DNA of 64,000 bases from Inquilinus sp. KBS0705 (GCA_005938025.2 VCCI02000004.1:186001-250000), one strand, 5' to 3'; shown: positions 45,908 through 54,960, numbered from the stretch's first letter. Notes: generated by a model not told the origin, from the letters alone. A program made the numbers and translations.

Positions 45908-46993
45908 TTATTCGTTTTTCCTATACATCGCCATAATTAATGACACCATCCGGTTGTAAGTTTCCAGTCCTTCGGGCTGGTTATTGGCCTTTAAAAACTT
46001 GTCGTAAAAAATACTGGTCACCACTTCTATCCGGCTTTGGTACGATTGCCAATACAAGCGCTCGGTTTTAAAGTCGGCCAATACAGCCGGCGAAATTTTA
46101 GCCTTTAGCTGATGAAAGCTTACCGTATCGGCCATGCGCACACTAAACATAAACTCCTCTACGGCCAGGTAATAGGCCGAGTACCGTAGCAGCCTGTCTT
46201 TAGCTGATGTGGCGGCTATATACCCTGCAAAGTTAGCTTCGTCCTCGGGGCCGTAACCCATTTGGTGCGACATTTCGTGGCAGGCCACAAAGGGGCGGTT
46301 AAAAACCGGCATTTGGTAATTAAGCTGTGCTTCGGTTGTGAACGGGTTGTAGTAGCCCGATGTACTGATGTAGTTAAGCAGCGGGGTAAGCAGCGACGGC
46401 TTTATACCCGGGCTATACGTTTTGTAATCGCCCGAGCGGCCCGAAAGACTCAACACCGCCCTTACTGCCCGATGGTAAATGGTATCGTTGGGTTGGGCAA
46501 GGTCGGCATGGGTAACGCGCGACCGGGTGATATTGGCACTATCTATAAGTATTTGGGTAACACGTTGCAGTTCGGCGGTAGTGTAGGTGGTATCTGGCAA
46601 GTGTAACCGCTCGGCAGCCGAAGGCCTGAAGTAATTCATCCCCCAAAAAACATAAAAAGCAATTATTGCCGCCTGCAGCCCTATAATAAGCTTTATGCTC
46701 AACATACCGGCTTCTGTAAACCGCTTTTTAAAAAGCAACTTTAACAGTTTTATAGTGGCATATATCAAATAGGCAATAACCAGCAAGTATACAACATCGC
46801 CAACACTAAAGGGGAATATATTGAGCACCGGATGCAACAGCCGGCATATAACAGGGTACAAGCCCTGCGAGTAATACCGCTCGACCGCGAGGGGGTGATC
46901 TGCAAAAAGCATCAACATAAAAATGGCCAATGCAAGCAGGGCTATTACAGCCGCCTTTACCGCCCATATATTGTTACATAAACGTTTAAACAT
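45908..46993 (-). CDS. DUF3810 membrane protein with HExxH motif
   Basis: 361 residues with three N-terminal hydrophobic segments (about 13-31, 65-85 and 98-118) and a large soluble part. That part contains VACHEMSHQMGYGPEDEANF, with H239-E240-x-x-H243 and E252 as a likely third ligand. This is the gluzincin-type zinc-protease arrangement seen in DUF3810 proteins. Orientation, substrate and activity are unknown. The start codon overlaps a 10-bp inverted repeat, and a promoter-like pair is just upstream. Confidence 0.8.
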   Translation of the reverse strand: MFKRLCNNIWAVKAAVIALLALAIFMLMLFADHPLAVERYYSQGLYPVICRLLHPVLNIFPFSVGDVVYLLVIAYLIYATIKLLKLLFKKRFTEAGMLSIKLIIGLQAAIIAFYVFWGMNYFRPSAAERLHLPDTTYTTAELQRVTQILIDSANITRSRVTHADLAQPNDTIYHRAVRAVLSLSGRSGDYKTYSPGIKPSLLTPLLNYISTSGYYNPFTTEAQLNYQMPVFNRPFVACHEMSHQMGYGPEDEANFAGYIAATSAKDRLLRYSAYYLAVEEFMFSVRMADTVSFHQLKAKISPAVLADFKTERLYWQSYQSRIEVVTSIFYDKFLKANNQPEGLETYNRMVSLIMAMYRKNE

Positions 46994-46999
46994 GCGCTG

Positions 47000-47029
47000 T
47001 AAATATATACATGATAACCCATAAGCAAA
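47000..47029 (-). promoter_or_regulatory. Promoter candidate for the DUF3810 gene
   Basis: Minus strand: TTTG (complement of 47026-47029), 18 nt, TATATTTA (complement of 47000-47007), 7 of 8 to the -7 consensus. The start site would lie very close to the ATG, giving a very short leader. Confidence 0.4.
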
Positions 47030-47057
47030 CCTTAACCTTTAAATAATTACAGCGCAC

Positions 47058-47096
47058 AAAAAAGCCCCGCGATAAACGCGAGGCCTTTTTAAATTT
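47058..47096. terminator. Bidirectional terminator before the DUF2911 stop
   Basis: AAAAAAGCCCCGCG and CGCGAGGCCTTTTT pair with one mismatch; A- and T-runs flank both sides. It lies 12 bp past the stop of the DUF2911 gene and ends that minus-strand transcript. Confidence 0.75.
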
Positions 47097-47107
47097 ATAT
47101 TGGCAAC

Positions 47108-47623
47108 TTATTTTACCGATACCGGTACAGACAGTTTATCCCAGTTTAACGAGAAACCTTTTGCGCTTGTTTTATACACCAGGTGCTCGCTCATAGGTGC
47201 GGCTACAGGCTTTACAGTTACGCGTAAAGCATCCTGGCTGGCGTCGTATTTAAAGGCACCCCATTGCTTGGCCACTTTGTTAAAAATGATAGTCCAGGTG
47301 GTTGCGGTTGGTATGGCAAAGAAGCCGTAAGTGCCGGCAGGTAGTTTTTTACCTTGTACCATAATATCTTTGCTGGTGGTAAATACAGTAGCCTCGTTTG
47401 CACCTGTGCGCCAAACCTGGCCAAAAGGCACCAGTTCGCCGTATATTTTGCGGCCTTTAACCGATGGGCTGCCATAGTTAATACTGATCTTGGCGCCATT
47501 GATAGTTGTGCTGATACTATCGCGCGGGCTTTCTACCTTTTTGGCTTGTGCCGATGCGATAGTGGTAAACAGAATAGCGAAGGCAAATAACATCGCCGAT
47601 TTAAATAAAATTGAGTTTTTCAT
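47108..47623 (-). CDS. DUF2911 family secreted protein
   Basis: 171 residues. I chose the ATG at 47623 (MKNSILFKSAMLFAFAILFT), which gives a clean signal peptide ending ASAQ. The longer frame from 47767 would translate the promoter region. Family pattern: INYGSPSVKGRKIYGELVPF, GQVWRTGANEATVFTTSKDI and LPAGTYGFFAIPTATTWTII. DUF2911 proteins are widespread in Bacteroidetes and of unknown function. A TTTG-N20-TATATTTA promoter lies upstream and a terminator follows, so it is monocistronic. Confidence 0.88.
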   Translation of the reverse strand: MKNSILFKSAMLFAFAILFTTIASAQAKKVESPRDSISTTINGAKISINYGSPSVKGRKIYGELVPFGQVWRTGANEATVFTTSKDIMVQGKKLPAGTYGFFAIPTATTWTIIFNKVAKQWGAFKYDASQDALRVTVKPVAAPMSEHLVYKTSAKGFSLNWDKLSVPVSVK

Positions 47624-47649
47624 TTTAGTTTTTAATTGGTTTAATGGCA

Positions 47650-47681
47650 TAAATATATACCGATTTTTAGTTGTGGACAAA
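47650..47681 (-). promoter_or_regulatory. Promoter candidate for the DUF2911 gene
   Basis: Minus strand: TTTG (complement of 47678-47681), 20 nt, TATATTTA (complement of 47650-47657). It lies 27 bp upstream of the chosen start and argues against the longer ORF. Confidence 0.45.
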
Positions 47682-47846
47682 TATGCCCCGCATATTACCT
47701 CAATTAAACTCATGAGTTGTAAAAAAATTGCAGTCAATTTTTTGTGGCGCCTAAAACCTTCTTTCAATCAGCCTGTTATTGTATTTGAAAATCACATTGC
47801 AGTTAGGAATTGACCGAAAGGTTAAACAATTGTTGTGAGTTTTTGG

Positions 47847-47876
47847 CCCTCCGGTTTTTTAAGCCGGAGGGTTTTT
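47847..47876 (+). terminator. Orphan plus-strand terminator
   Basis: CCCTCCGG/CCGGAGGG stem followed by TTTTT on the plus strand. No plus-strand gene lies in the 220 bp upstream. It lies 96 bp before the next plus-strand promoter, so it might end a short RNA or block read-through. Confidence 0.65.
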
Positions 47877-47931
47877 ATTATCCGTACTTTTTAAGCAGGC
47901 CCGCTCCAAACTATTTTAATTGCAATAAGCC

Positions 47932-47939
47932 TATATTTG
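47932..47939 (+). promoter_or_regulatory. -7 box of the second GT39-type gene
   Basis: TATATTTG matches TAnnTTTG exactly, 32 bp before the chosen ATG at 47972. No clear -33 TTTG is present. Confidence 0.4.
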
Positions 47940-47971
47940 CTTTAATAAACAGCCGCACCTTAGTATACACC

Positions 47972-49621
47972 ATGGCCATTAATTACAAACCGTACTACCT
48001 GCTATTGCTTATTTTGGCGCTGGTGGTAAATGTTATTGGCATTAATAACGGCTTTTTTGCCGACGACCCGGGCCTTTATGCATCGCTTGCCAAAAACATG
48101 GTTTACAGGCGTGATGTTTTGCAACTATTTACCTATGGGCAAGACTGGCTGGACAAACCCCACTTTCCGTTTTGGGCCGCTTATGTAAGCTTTAAGCTAT
48201 TTGGTATAAGTGTGTGGGCCTACCGCCTGCCGGCTTTGTTGTTTTTTTTACTGAGCTGCGTTTATGTTTACCTTTTTACCCGCAGGTTTTATACTAAAGA
48301 GATCGCCCTAACGGCTGTTTTAATAGTAATGACCACGCAGCACATCATTCTATCGAACGTTGATGTGCGTGCCGAACCTTATTTAATGGCCTTTATTATT
48401 GGCAGTATATATCATATTGCGCGCCTGCACGCCCGGTTTTCGGTAAAGCACATGGTGTTGGCGGCGCTGCTTACCGCCTGCGCCATCATGACCAAGGGCA
48501 TATTTGTTATAGCGGCAATTTATGGTAGCCTACTTGGTCAGCTTATTTTTGAGGGGCAATTTTTACAGCTTTTTAAGGCAAAATGGTGGCTGCTGTATTT
48601 ACTCACCTTTATTTTTACCCTGCCGGAATTTTACGCGCTGTACATACAGTTTGATATGCACCCCGAAAAGCTGGTTTTCGACAGGCATAATGTATCGGGC
48701 ATACGTTGGTTTTTGTGGGATAGCCAGTTTGGGCGTTTTGCCAACACCGGCCCTATAAAACATGCGCCGGGCAGCGTTTTCTTTTTTTTACATACCATGC
48801 TATGGGCCTTTGCACCCTGGTGCCTGCTGTTTTACCTGGCCGTATTTTATAAATTAAAAAGCATTTGGCAAAAGGTAAAGCTGCCCGAATATTATACTTT
48901 AAGCGGTGGTTTGCTGTTGCTGGCCTTGTTCTCGCTGTCTAAGTTCCAGCTGCCGTTTTACCCTAATATTTTATACCCACTATTTGCTATTGTCACTGCC
49001 CCGCTTTGTTATGCAGCGCTATCGGCCAGGGGGCATGTACTACGGCAAATTAGCTTACTGGCCTATGCTATTTTGTTGCCGCTGGCCATTATTGCCTTGT
49101 ATATATTATCCAAACCGGCCGGTAGCCTGTTATTGGTGGTTGATACAGTATTGTTTGGCAGTATGGTAATATTGCTATACATAAAGGTAAAACAAGCCCG
49201 GCTACGCCTGTTTATGTTTACCTGCTGCGCCGTATTATTTGCTAATTTTTATTTAAGCACCGTGTTTTTTAAAACGGTGGCCCACTACAATGGCGAAATA
49301 AGCGCGGCAGAATACATTAACCAAAACACCACTGCAAACACGCCCGTTTACACGATAAGGTTATCAAATAATGTGTTCCAGTTTTATTGTAACAGGCCGG
49401 TAGCATTTGTACCTGCAGAGGGCTTTGCAAGCACCCACACCCCGACAGGGGCGCTGTTTTTTGTTAACCAGGCATCAATGGATATGTTGGTACAAAAGCA
49501 TGCTGCTTTTACGGTAGTAAAGGCCTTTGAAAACTACCCGCACGAAAACATTTTGCCCGCCTTTATTAATAGCGCTACCCGTTATAAGGTGTTAGATAAG
49601 GCATACCTCATCAGTAAATAA
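47972..49621 (+). CDS. ArnT/PMT-like membrane glycosyltransferase, second paralogue
   Basis: 549 residues from the ATG at 47972 (MAINYKPYYLLLLILALVVN). A frame opening at 47810 is rejected because it crosses a terminator and a promoter. About 12 membrane helices with the same signatures as the gene at 36009-37700: ADDPGLYASLAKNMV, LDKPHFPFWAAYVSFKLFGI and NVDVRAEPYLMAFIIGSIYH. It probably transfers a sugar from polyprenyl phosphate on the periplasmic side. The C-terminal third diverges between the two copies, which may mean different acceptors. Confidence 0.88.
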   Translation: MAINYKPYYLLLLILALVVNVIGINNGFFADDPGLYASLAKNMVYRRDVLQLFTYGQDWLDKPHFPFWAAYVSFKLFGISVWAYRLPALLFFLLSCVYVYLFTRRFYTKEIALTAVLIVMTTQHIILSNVDVRAEPYLMAFIIGSIYHIARLHARFSVKHMVLAALLTACAIMTKGIFVIAAIYGSLLGQLIFEGQFLQLFKAKWWLLYLLTFIFTLPEFYALYIQFDMHPEKLVFDRHNVSGIRWFLWDSQFGRFANTGPIKHAPGSVFFFLHTMLWAFAPWCLLFYLAVFYKLKSIWQKVKLPEYYTLSGGLLLLALFSLSKFQLPFYPNILYPLFAIVTAPLCYAALSARGHVLRQISLLAYAILLPLAIIALYILSKPAGSLLLVVDTVLFGSMVILLYIKVKQARLRLFMFTCCAVLFANFYLSTVFFKTVAHYNGEISAAEYINQNTTANTPVYTIRLSNNVFQFYCNRPVAFVPAEGFASTHTPTGALFFVNQASMDMLVQKHAAFTVVKAFENYPHENILPAFINSATRYKVLDKAYLISK

Positions 49622-49629
49622 CCGGTTAA

Positions 49630-49658
49630 CAAAAAAGGCAAGGGATTTCTCCCTTGCC
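49630..49658 (-). terminator. Terminator of the TonB-plug protein gene
   Basis: GGCAAGGGA/TCCCTTGCC, a 9-bp perfect stem with a 4-nt loop, followed on the minus strand by TTTTTTG. It lies about 40 bp past the stop at 49696 and may also stop the convergent glycosyltransferase transcript. Confidence 0.75.
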
Positions 49659-49695
49659 CTGCAAATATTTTTTAAGTTTAACCAACGTTAAGCGC

Positions 49696-52125
49696 TTATT
49701 GTACTTTGTATTTATAAACGCTGTGGCCTAAATTGCCGTTGCTGTCAATACCCTCAATAACTACGCGGTAATTACCCGGCGTAGCCCCGTTAAAGTAACT
49801 AAAGGTAGTATTGCCATCTTTATCTGTTACCAAATTAGGTTTCCACAAAATAGTGGTGCGGTTGGTGTTTACCTCTCTGTCGGTTATATTATAAACCGGC
49901 GAATAAAACTCACGCGCTTTGTAAAAGCCCTGCGGGGTTATTGATATTAGCCCCGGCGACATTACATGCACAGCATCACCGGCATCATCGCCGCCGCCCT
50001 GGCGGGTTGTTAATACTATTACACCCGCGCCGCCTGCAACGCCATAAATAGCCGCGTTGTTGCCTTTTAATATCTCTACTGTCTCAATATCGTTAGGGTT
50101 GTAATTTGCAAGGCTGCCACCACCTGTATTACCATCAACCACTATTAGCATCGGTTCATACTTTGCGGCACCGGCCGATATTACAAGTCCGTTTAAAAGA
50201 TATGCCGCACCGTTAGAAAATTTTACCCCTCTTACCTTACCATTAAGGCCATCAATTAAAGTTGGCGAATCTTTAAATTCATCGTGTTTTATAACCTGAT
50301 CTGCATTGCCCGAACCGCCTAAGTTTGATGAACGATAGTTAGTCTTACTATCTTTTACTAATACCGGTTTTAACTCTTTAGCATTATCGGCGTTGCTAAC
50401 AACTGTACTTTCATCGGCCACGTTATTAACCGGTAAGTTGTCGGCATATTTACCCATAGGCGATACATCGGCATCTACAGCTAAACGGTTGATGCTTTTT
50501 TCGACCACAATTTTAGTTTTGCTTTTAATGGCCTGGTTTTCGGTTTTTAACAAAAACCTGGTGTTATTATCAAAGCCAAGGTCTTTAAAAATAAACTTGC
50601 CACCCGCATCAGTAACCGCGGTTAACGATTGGCCGTTATTAGCAAGCAGCGTTATCTTTTCGTTAGCTACAGGCTTACCATCGTTTGTTAGCATGGCGCC
50701 CTTTATCTGTAAAGCATTTTCGGGCTGGTAAGCAATGGTTGCCGGTTTGCTATCCATCATATCGCTCCATACAAAGCGGCGATAGCCCTGGGTTAGCATT
50801 AACACATCAAGGTTACTGCGTGTATCGGCTGTATTATTTACAAAATAATAGCCCGGCTGCTCTACATATCCCTTTACATCTGATGTCAGCAGCAGGTCCG
50901 ACAGTATGCTGCGTTCCATATTCTCGTCAAATGGCACCTTGGTTTCATCAACCACCGATACCGAAAAATTGCCGGCGGCAGGGTTTACGCCCGCCTTTGC
51001 ATTAAGGCTTATGGTTGCTTTATCGTTATGCGCGTAGGCAGCCTTATCGCTGTTTACCGTTAAATTTAATATGCCGCTATTTTGTATAAACGCCAAACGC
51101 TCGTTTAAAGGCGCGCCCGATTGGGAGAATAAGGTAACCTGCACAATCCCCGTTTTCATATCCTTAACAGGCAGGTCGAAACCTATTACCTGGTTATCTA
51201 AAACAGTTTTAACTGTTTTTACTACGCCACCATTATATATTACAATGTTGATATCCTGGTTTTTATTTTCTAAGTAATAAGCTTTGTTAGCATTTACCTC
51301 AACAGATATTTTATCAGGGTTGTCGTTATTAACCGCCAGTGCAATACCCTTAGCACTTGGGGCCGGTAAATCAACCTTATTTACAGATCCATCTGGATAG
51401 GTGATCTTTGCGGTATAGGTTTTATTTGCGGCCGGGGTTACAAAAAATTGCCCCATGCCCAAATGCGCCGATGTGATCTTGGCTACCTCGGTATTTTCGT
51501 TATCAACCACAACGCCTTTAATGTTTACACCAAGGCCATCGCTGCCTACCGCCTTAAACGCTATTTTTGATGGCAAATTGGTTACGAAGCTGCCACCCTC
51601 GGGGAAGAATTGAACATCGACCCTTTTATCGGCCTTAGCGGGTGCGGCTACTCTAGTAAGGTTTTTGCCCGTAACCGGAATTTGTTTGGTAAAAAAGTAA
51701 GTATTGCCGTTATTTTGCATCCATTGCGTATAGGCCCTTACTTTATAATTACCTTTTGTTAAATAGGCAGGCAGCAAAAAATCGCCGTTGGCCTGGCCAT
51801 TGGTTAGGCGCAGTACGATGCTTTGCATCACAGAATCGTTTTTACTGATCAGATCTACATGCAGTACCCCGCTTATGGTAGATAGCTCGTGCTTTTCGCC
51901 GGCGGTTACATAGGCTTTAAAGTAAAGCGTATCGCCGGGGTCGTAATAGGGCTTGTCAAAATGCAGGTAAGCTTTCTCAATAACCCTATCGGTAGACAGG
52001 GACTGGAGTTTGCTGATAATGTCTTTAACATCAACCCCTGATTTTAGGGCCGCGGGGGTTGTTTGGGCGCTTAACTGCAATTGCAGGCTGCAAAGCGCCA
52101 AAAGCATTAAAAATAGCTTTTTCAT
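49696..52125 (-). CDS. Large exported protein with MG2-like domains and a TonB-plug but no barrel
   Basis: 809 residues with a signal peptide (ending LSAQ). The N-terminal half is macroglobulin-like: EKAYLHFDKPYYDPGDTLYF, KAYVTAGEKHELSTISGVLH and GDFLLPAYLTKGNYKVRAYT. At about 480-550 there is a carboxypeptidase-like regulatory domain (KGAMLTNDGKPVANEKITLL). At about 620-720 there is a TonB receptor plug (PMLIVVDGNTGGGSLANYNP, then DIETVEILKGNNAAIYGVAG). The chain ends about 100 residues later, so no beta-barrel follows. Known in Bacteroidetes as plug-domain proteins of unclear role. The promoter candidate is at 52183-52214. Confidence 0.82.
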   Translation of the reverse strand: MKKLFLMLLALCSLQLQLSAQTTPAALKSGVDVKDIISKLQSLSTDRVIEKAYLHFDKPYYDPGDTLYFKAYVTAGEKHELSTISGVLHVDLISKNDSVMQSIVLRLTNGQANGDFLLPAYLTKGNYKVRAYTQWMQNNGNTYFFTKQIPVTGKNLTRVAAPAKADKRVDVQFFPEGGSFVTNLPSKIAFKAVGSDGLGVNIKGVVVDNENTEVAKITSAHLGMGQFFVTPAANKTYTAKITYPDGSVNKVDLPAPSAKGIALAVNNDNPDKISVEVNANKAYYLENKNQDINIVIYNGGVVKTVKTVLDNQVIGFDLPVKDMKTGIVQVTLFSQSGAPLNERLAFIQNSGILNLTVNSDKAAYAHNDKATISLNAKAGVNPAAGNFSVSVVDETKVPFDENMERSILSDLLLTSDVKGYVEQPGYYFVNNTADTRSNLDVLMLTQGYRRFVWSDMMDSKPATIAYQPENALQIKGAMLTNDGKPVANEKITLLANNGQSLTAVTDAGGKFIFKDLGFDNNTRFLLKTENQAIKSKTKIVVEKSINRLAVDADVSPMGKYADNLPVNNVADESTVVSNADNAKELKPVLVKDSKTNYRSSNLGGSGNADQVIKHDEFKDSPTLIDGLNGKVRGVKFSNGAAYLLNGLVISAGAAKYEPMLIVVDGNTGGGSLANYNPNDIETVEILKGNNAAIYGVAGGAGVIVLTTRQGGGDDAGDAVHVMSPGLISITPQGFYKAREFYSPVYNITDREVNTNRTTILWKPNLVTDKDGNTTFSYFNGATPGNYRVVIEGIDSNGNLGHSVYKYKVQ

Positions 52126-52182
52126 AATGACAAGAATTTAATTTTGGTTAATGCGGGTGGTTAGCCCTTTATAATTGGCAAA

Positions 52183-52214
52183 TAAATGTACTGATATTCA
52201 GCACTTAAAGCAAA
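52183..52214 (-). promoter_or_regulatory. Promoter candidate for the TonB-plug protein gene
   Basis: Minus strand: TTTG (complement of 52211-52214), 20 nt, TACATTTA (complement of 52183-52190), 7 of 8 to TAnnTTTG. Confidence 0.45.
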
Positions 52215-52237
52215 TTATTATTTAACACTAAATTAAA

Positions 52238-52432
52238 TTATTCGTCATCCTTAATTTCTTCCCAATAAATGGTTCCGCAGTAAACTTTGTTGTTGGTGGC
52301 TACCTGGTCCTTAATTTTTTCGAGTTCGGCTTTTAACTCATCCTCGGTTATGGGCATGTTTACAGAATAATAGTGAAGCACATAGCCTGTTTTACTATTA
52401 ATAAATTTAAAATGCCTGGCAACAGTACTCAT
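52238..52432 (-). CDS. Small protein of unknown function
   Basis: 64 residues: MSTVARHFKFINSKTGYVLH, then ITEDELKAELEKIKDQVATN and VYCGTIYWEEIKDDE. Composition and charge look like a real cytoplasmic protein, with a central helix and flanking strands. It has no recognised domain. A 9-bp inverted repeat (GGCGGTATT at 52433-52441, AATACCGCC at 52464-52472) abuts the start codon, so its ribosome-binding region would be in a hairpin. Confidence 0.6.
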   Translation of the reverse strand: MSTVARHFKFINSKTGYVLHYYSVNMPITEDELKAELEKIKDQVATNNKVYCGTIYWEEIKDDE

Positions 52433-52472
52433 GGCGGTATTGTTTTATACTATTACAATAGCAAATACCGCC
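52433..52472 (-). promoter_or_regulatory. Inverted repeat abutting the start of the 64-residue gene
   Basis: GGCGGTATT/AATACCGCC arms with a 22-nt loop; an alternative inner pair, TATTGT/ACAATA, competes. It lies between the TonB receptor stop (52495) and the ATG at 52432 and lacks a T-run. It is a candidate translational control hairpin or a weak terminator. Confidence 0.4.
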
Positions 52473-52494
52473 AATTTGTTTGTATTGCGTAAAG

Positions 52495-54960
52495 CTATCG
52501 GCCGCCATCGGCAGGCGCCGCAGGCATATTGTTGTCTTCGCGGTTGCCTTTTTCTTTATCTTTTAAAAACTCCAGCTTGCCAAATTTATAGCTAAGCGAT
52601 ATACCAAACGACTGGAACGGTATCTGCCTTAAGGTAGTTTGCTTAAAGCCCGGCCCGTTAGTTTCCGACTGTTGGTTAACATACTTGCTAAACGCATTGT
52701 TGGCAACCAAACCAATGCTTGCCTTTTTGTTCATGAACTGCTTGCGCACGGCTATGTTGTAAAAGTAAAACTGGGGGCGGTAGCCTTGCAGGTTGGTTTG
52801 TTTAGAGTTGTAGTTACCAAATACCTCGGCAGTAAGGTCATTACCAAACTGGTAGGTGGCATTTAAGTTAATGCGATAGTTAAAGCCGCTAACTTTAACA
52901 ATGCCCGGGTTGGTATTGGTGCGTTCAACAAAAAACATATTGGTGCGCAGGCTAAACTTTTTGGTTACCGGCACCGATGCAAACAGGTTACCACCTAAAG
53001 AGCTTTGCGTGCCGATGTTATCGCGCGAGGTAAGCAGTACATCGGTGTATTCGCGGCCGTTAATATCTAATACATCATAGCGGGTTGTATAAGGTTGTAT
53101 ATCATCCTTATTATGGCGATAAAAACCACCTATGTAAAAATTAGCGCCACCATCAAAGGAGCGGTTGTAACCCAATTCGAAGTTATTGCCCACTTCGGGT
53201 TTAAGGTTAGGGTTACCGGTGTTTATGTTATGCGGATCGCTAATGTTATAAAACGGGTTGATAGAAAAATAGTCGGGGCGCTCTATCCGGTAAGAATAGC
53301 TCACTTTAATAGATTGGGTAGGGCTTAATTTATGCGACAGCGTAAGCGAGGGCGCAAGTGTGTTGTAACCTGGTATAGTTACTCCCGGGAAATCAACTTT
53401 AGTGGTGGTGTACTCGTTTCGTAAGCCCGCCTTCGCATCCAAAAAATTATGAAAAAGCGATACCGAGGTTGACAAGTAAGCCGCGTAAATATCGCGCTTG
53501 TAATTAAATCCATAGCTTTGGCCGGCATTGTTAATGTAAGTACCGTCATTCAGCAGGCTATCGGTAATGGTATTGCTGCTCAGGTTTTCTATCACCAGTT
53601 TGCCACCACCCTCAATAGTAAAGTTTTTGCTGATAGGCTGCGTATAATCTACTGATAGGTTGGTTTGCTTTTCGGTACCGGGGCTGCTACCTCTTGCACC
53701 CGAGGTAAAGTCGGAGGTGTTTAAATAGTCCTGCGTTTGGTTATAGTTTGATGTGTTTTTACCCGTACTGGTCGAGTAGAGTACCTCCAGCTCCTGGCCT
53801 TCTTTTTTAAAGTTCTTTTTATAGTTCAGGCTCCAGTCGGTAGAGTTTGCACTAAAGCGGCTATCCGAGTTGCGCAGGCTAAGCAGGTCGTATATGAGGT
53901 TGCCGCTGCCTGTTTTGGTTTCCTGCTGGTTGGTAAGGCCGTTATTATGGTTGCCAAAATGGTCAAACCCTACCGATGCGGTAAACTCATCTTTAGGCGT
54001 AATGCTCCAATTAAAGCTTAAGCCCGATTGGTAGCCGCTACGCTGTGTACTGCCACTACCCTGCTGCAATAAATTAACAATAGTATCCCGGGTATCGTTA
54101 TACGATTGCCTGTTGTTCGAGCTTTTTGCGGTAGTATTTAACTGCTTGTTGCCGCTAAAAAAGGCATTCAGGCCAAAGTTGCCTTTGCGCGCGTTCAGGT
54201 TAAATGATCCGTTTTCCTGGCGGGTGCCTATAGCGGTGTTTATACTACCGTTGATGCCTTGTACTTTACTATCCTTTAATATAATGTTGATGATACCGCC
54301 TGTACCCGCTGCATCATACTTGGCACCTGGGCTGGTAATTACTTCGATACTTTTTATCTGGCTGGCGGGTATGGCCTGTAAGGCATCGGCCAGGCTGGCT
54401 CCAAATATGCTTGATGGCTTGCCATTTATTAAAAAGCGGATGTTGCTGTTTCCCTGCAATTCTACATTGCCATCTAAATCTACAGTTACCTGCGGTACTT
54501 TCTTTAACACATCTATCGCCACCCCGCCTTGCGCGGTAAGGTCGTTAGCGGCGTTGTATACTATTTTATCAATACGGTTTTCGATAATTGGGGCTTTGGC
54601 AACAATATTTACCCCTTTTAACTGGTTTTGCACCGGGGCTAATAGTATATTACCTAAAGCGGTGACATTATCAGCCGTAACTATAACATGATCTATAGTG
54701 TGGCGTGTGTAGCCCAAAAAATCGATGGTTACTTTATAATCGCCGGCAGGCAGGTTGTCCACACTAAAATTTCCTTTAGCATCGCTGCTGATGCCATTGA
54801 ACGGGCTGGTGGCATTTTGCTTAAATACAGATACGGTTGCATAATCAACCGGTTGCTTGGTAGCCGCATCGGTAACTTTACCGTTTATTTTACCATTGCC
54901 CTGGGCAAAGCCTTGTAAACCTACGAGTATGAAGATAGAGAAAGTTAACAGCAGTCGCAT
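52495..54960 (-). CDS. TonB-dependent receptor, outer-membrane beta-barrel family
   Basis: 821 residues from the ATG at 54960 (MRLLLTFSIFILVGLQGFAQ); a GTG three codons earlier is unlikely. A signal peptide is followed by a carboxypeptidase-like regulatory domain (about 25-110: INGKVTDAATKQPVDYATVS) and a plug domain (VPQVTVDLDGNVELQGNSNI, SIEVITSPGAKYDAAGTGGI). The rest is a barrel with many aromatic-ended strands such as KVSYSYRIERPDYFSINPFY and FELGYNRSFDGGANFYIGGF. It imports or senses an unknown substrate. No SusD partner is adjacent, so a role outside glycan uptake is possible. Confidence 0.92.
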   Translation of the reverse strand: MRLLLTFSIFILVGLQGFAQGNGKINGKVTDAATKQPVDYATVSVFKQNATSPFNGISSDAKGNFSVDNLPAGDYKVTIDFLGYTRHTIDHVIVTADNVTALGNILLAPVQNQLKGVNIVAKAPIIENRIDKIVYNAANDLTAQGGVAIDVLKKVPQVTVDLDGNVELQGNSNIRFLINGKPSSIFGASLADALQAIPASQIKSIEVITSPGAKYDAAGTGGIINIILKDSKVQGINGSINTAIGTRQENGSFNLNARKGNFGLNAFFSGNKQLNTTAKSSNNRQSYNDTRDTIVNLLQQGSGSTQRSGYQSGLSFNWSITPKDEFTASVGFDHFGNHNNGLTNQQETKTGSGNLIYDLLSLRNSDSRFSANSTDWSLNYKKNFKKEGQELEVLYSTSTGKNTSNYNQTQDYLNTSDFTSGARGSSPGTEKQTNLSVDYTQPISKNFTIEGGGKLVIENLSSNTITDSLLNDGTYINNAGQSYGFNYKRDIYAAYLSTSVSLFHNFLDAKAGLRNEYTTTKVDFPGVTIPGYNTLAPSLTLSHKLSPTQSIKVSYSYRIERPDYFSINPFYNISDPHNINTGNPNLKPEVGNNFELGYNRSFDGGANFYIGGFYRHNKDDIQPYTTRYDVLDINGREYTDVLLTSRDNIGTQSSLGGNLFASVPVTKKFSLRTNMFFVERTNTNPGIVKVSGFNYRINLNATYQFGNDLTAEVFGNYNSKQTNLQGYRPQFYFYNIAVRKQFMNKKASIGLVANNAFSKYVNQQSETNGPGFKQTTLRQIPFQSFGISLSYKFGKLEFLKDKEKGNREDNNMPAAPADGGR

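Noticed and set aside
47624..47767. N-terminal extension of the DUF2911 protein
   Set aside because: It would include the promoter-like boxes and place the clear signal peptide internally.
47810..47971. 54-residue N-terminal extension of the second GT39-type protein
   Set aside because: It crosses an intrinsic terminator and a -7 box, and the paralogue starts at the equivalent of 47972.
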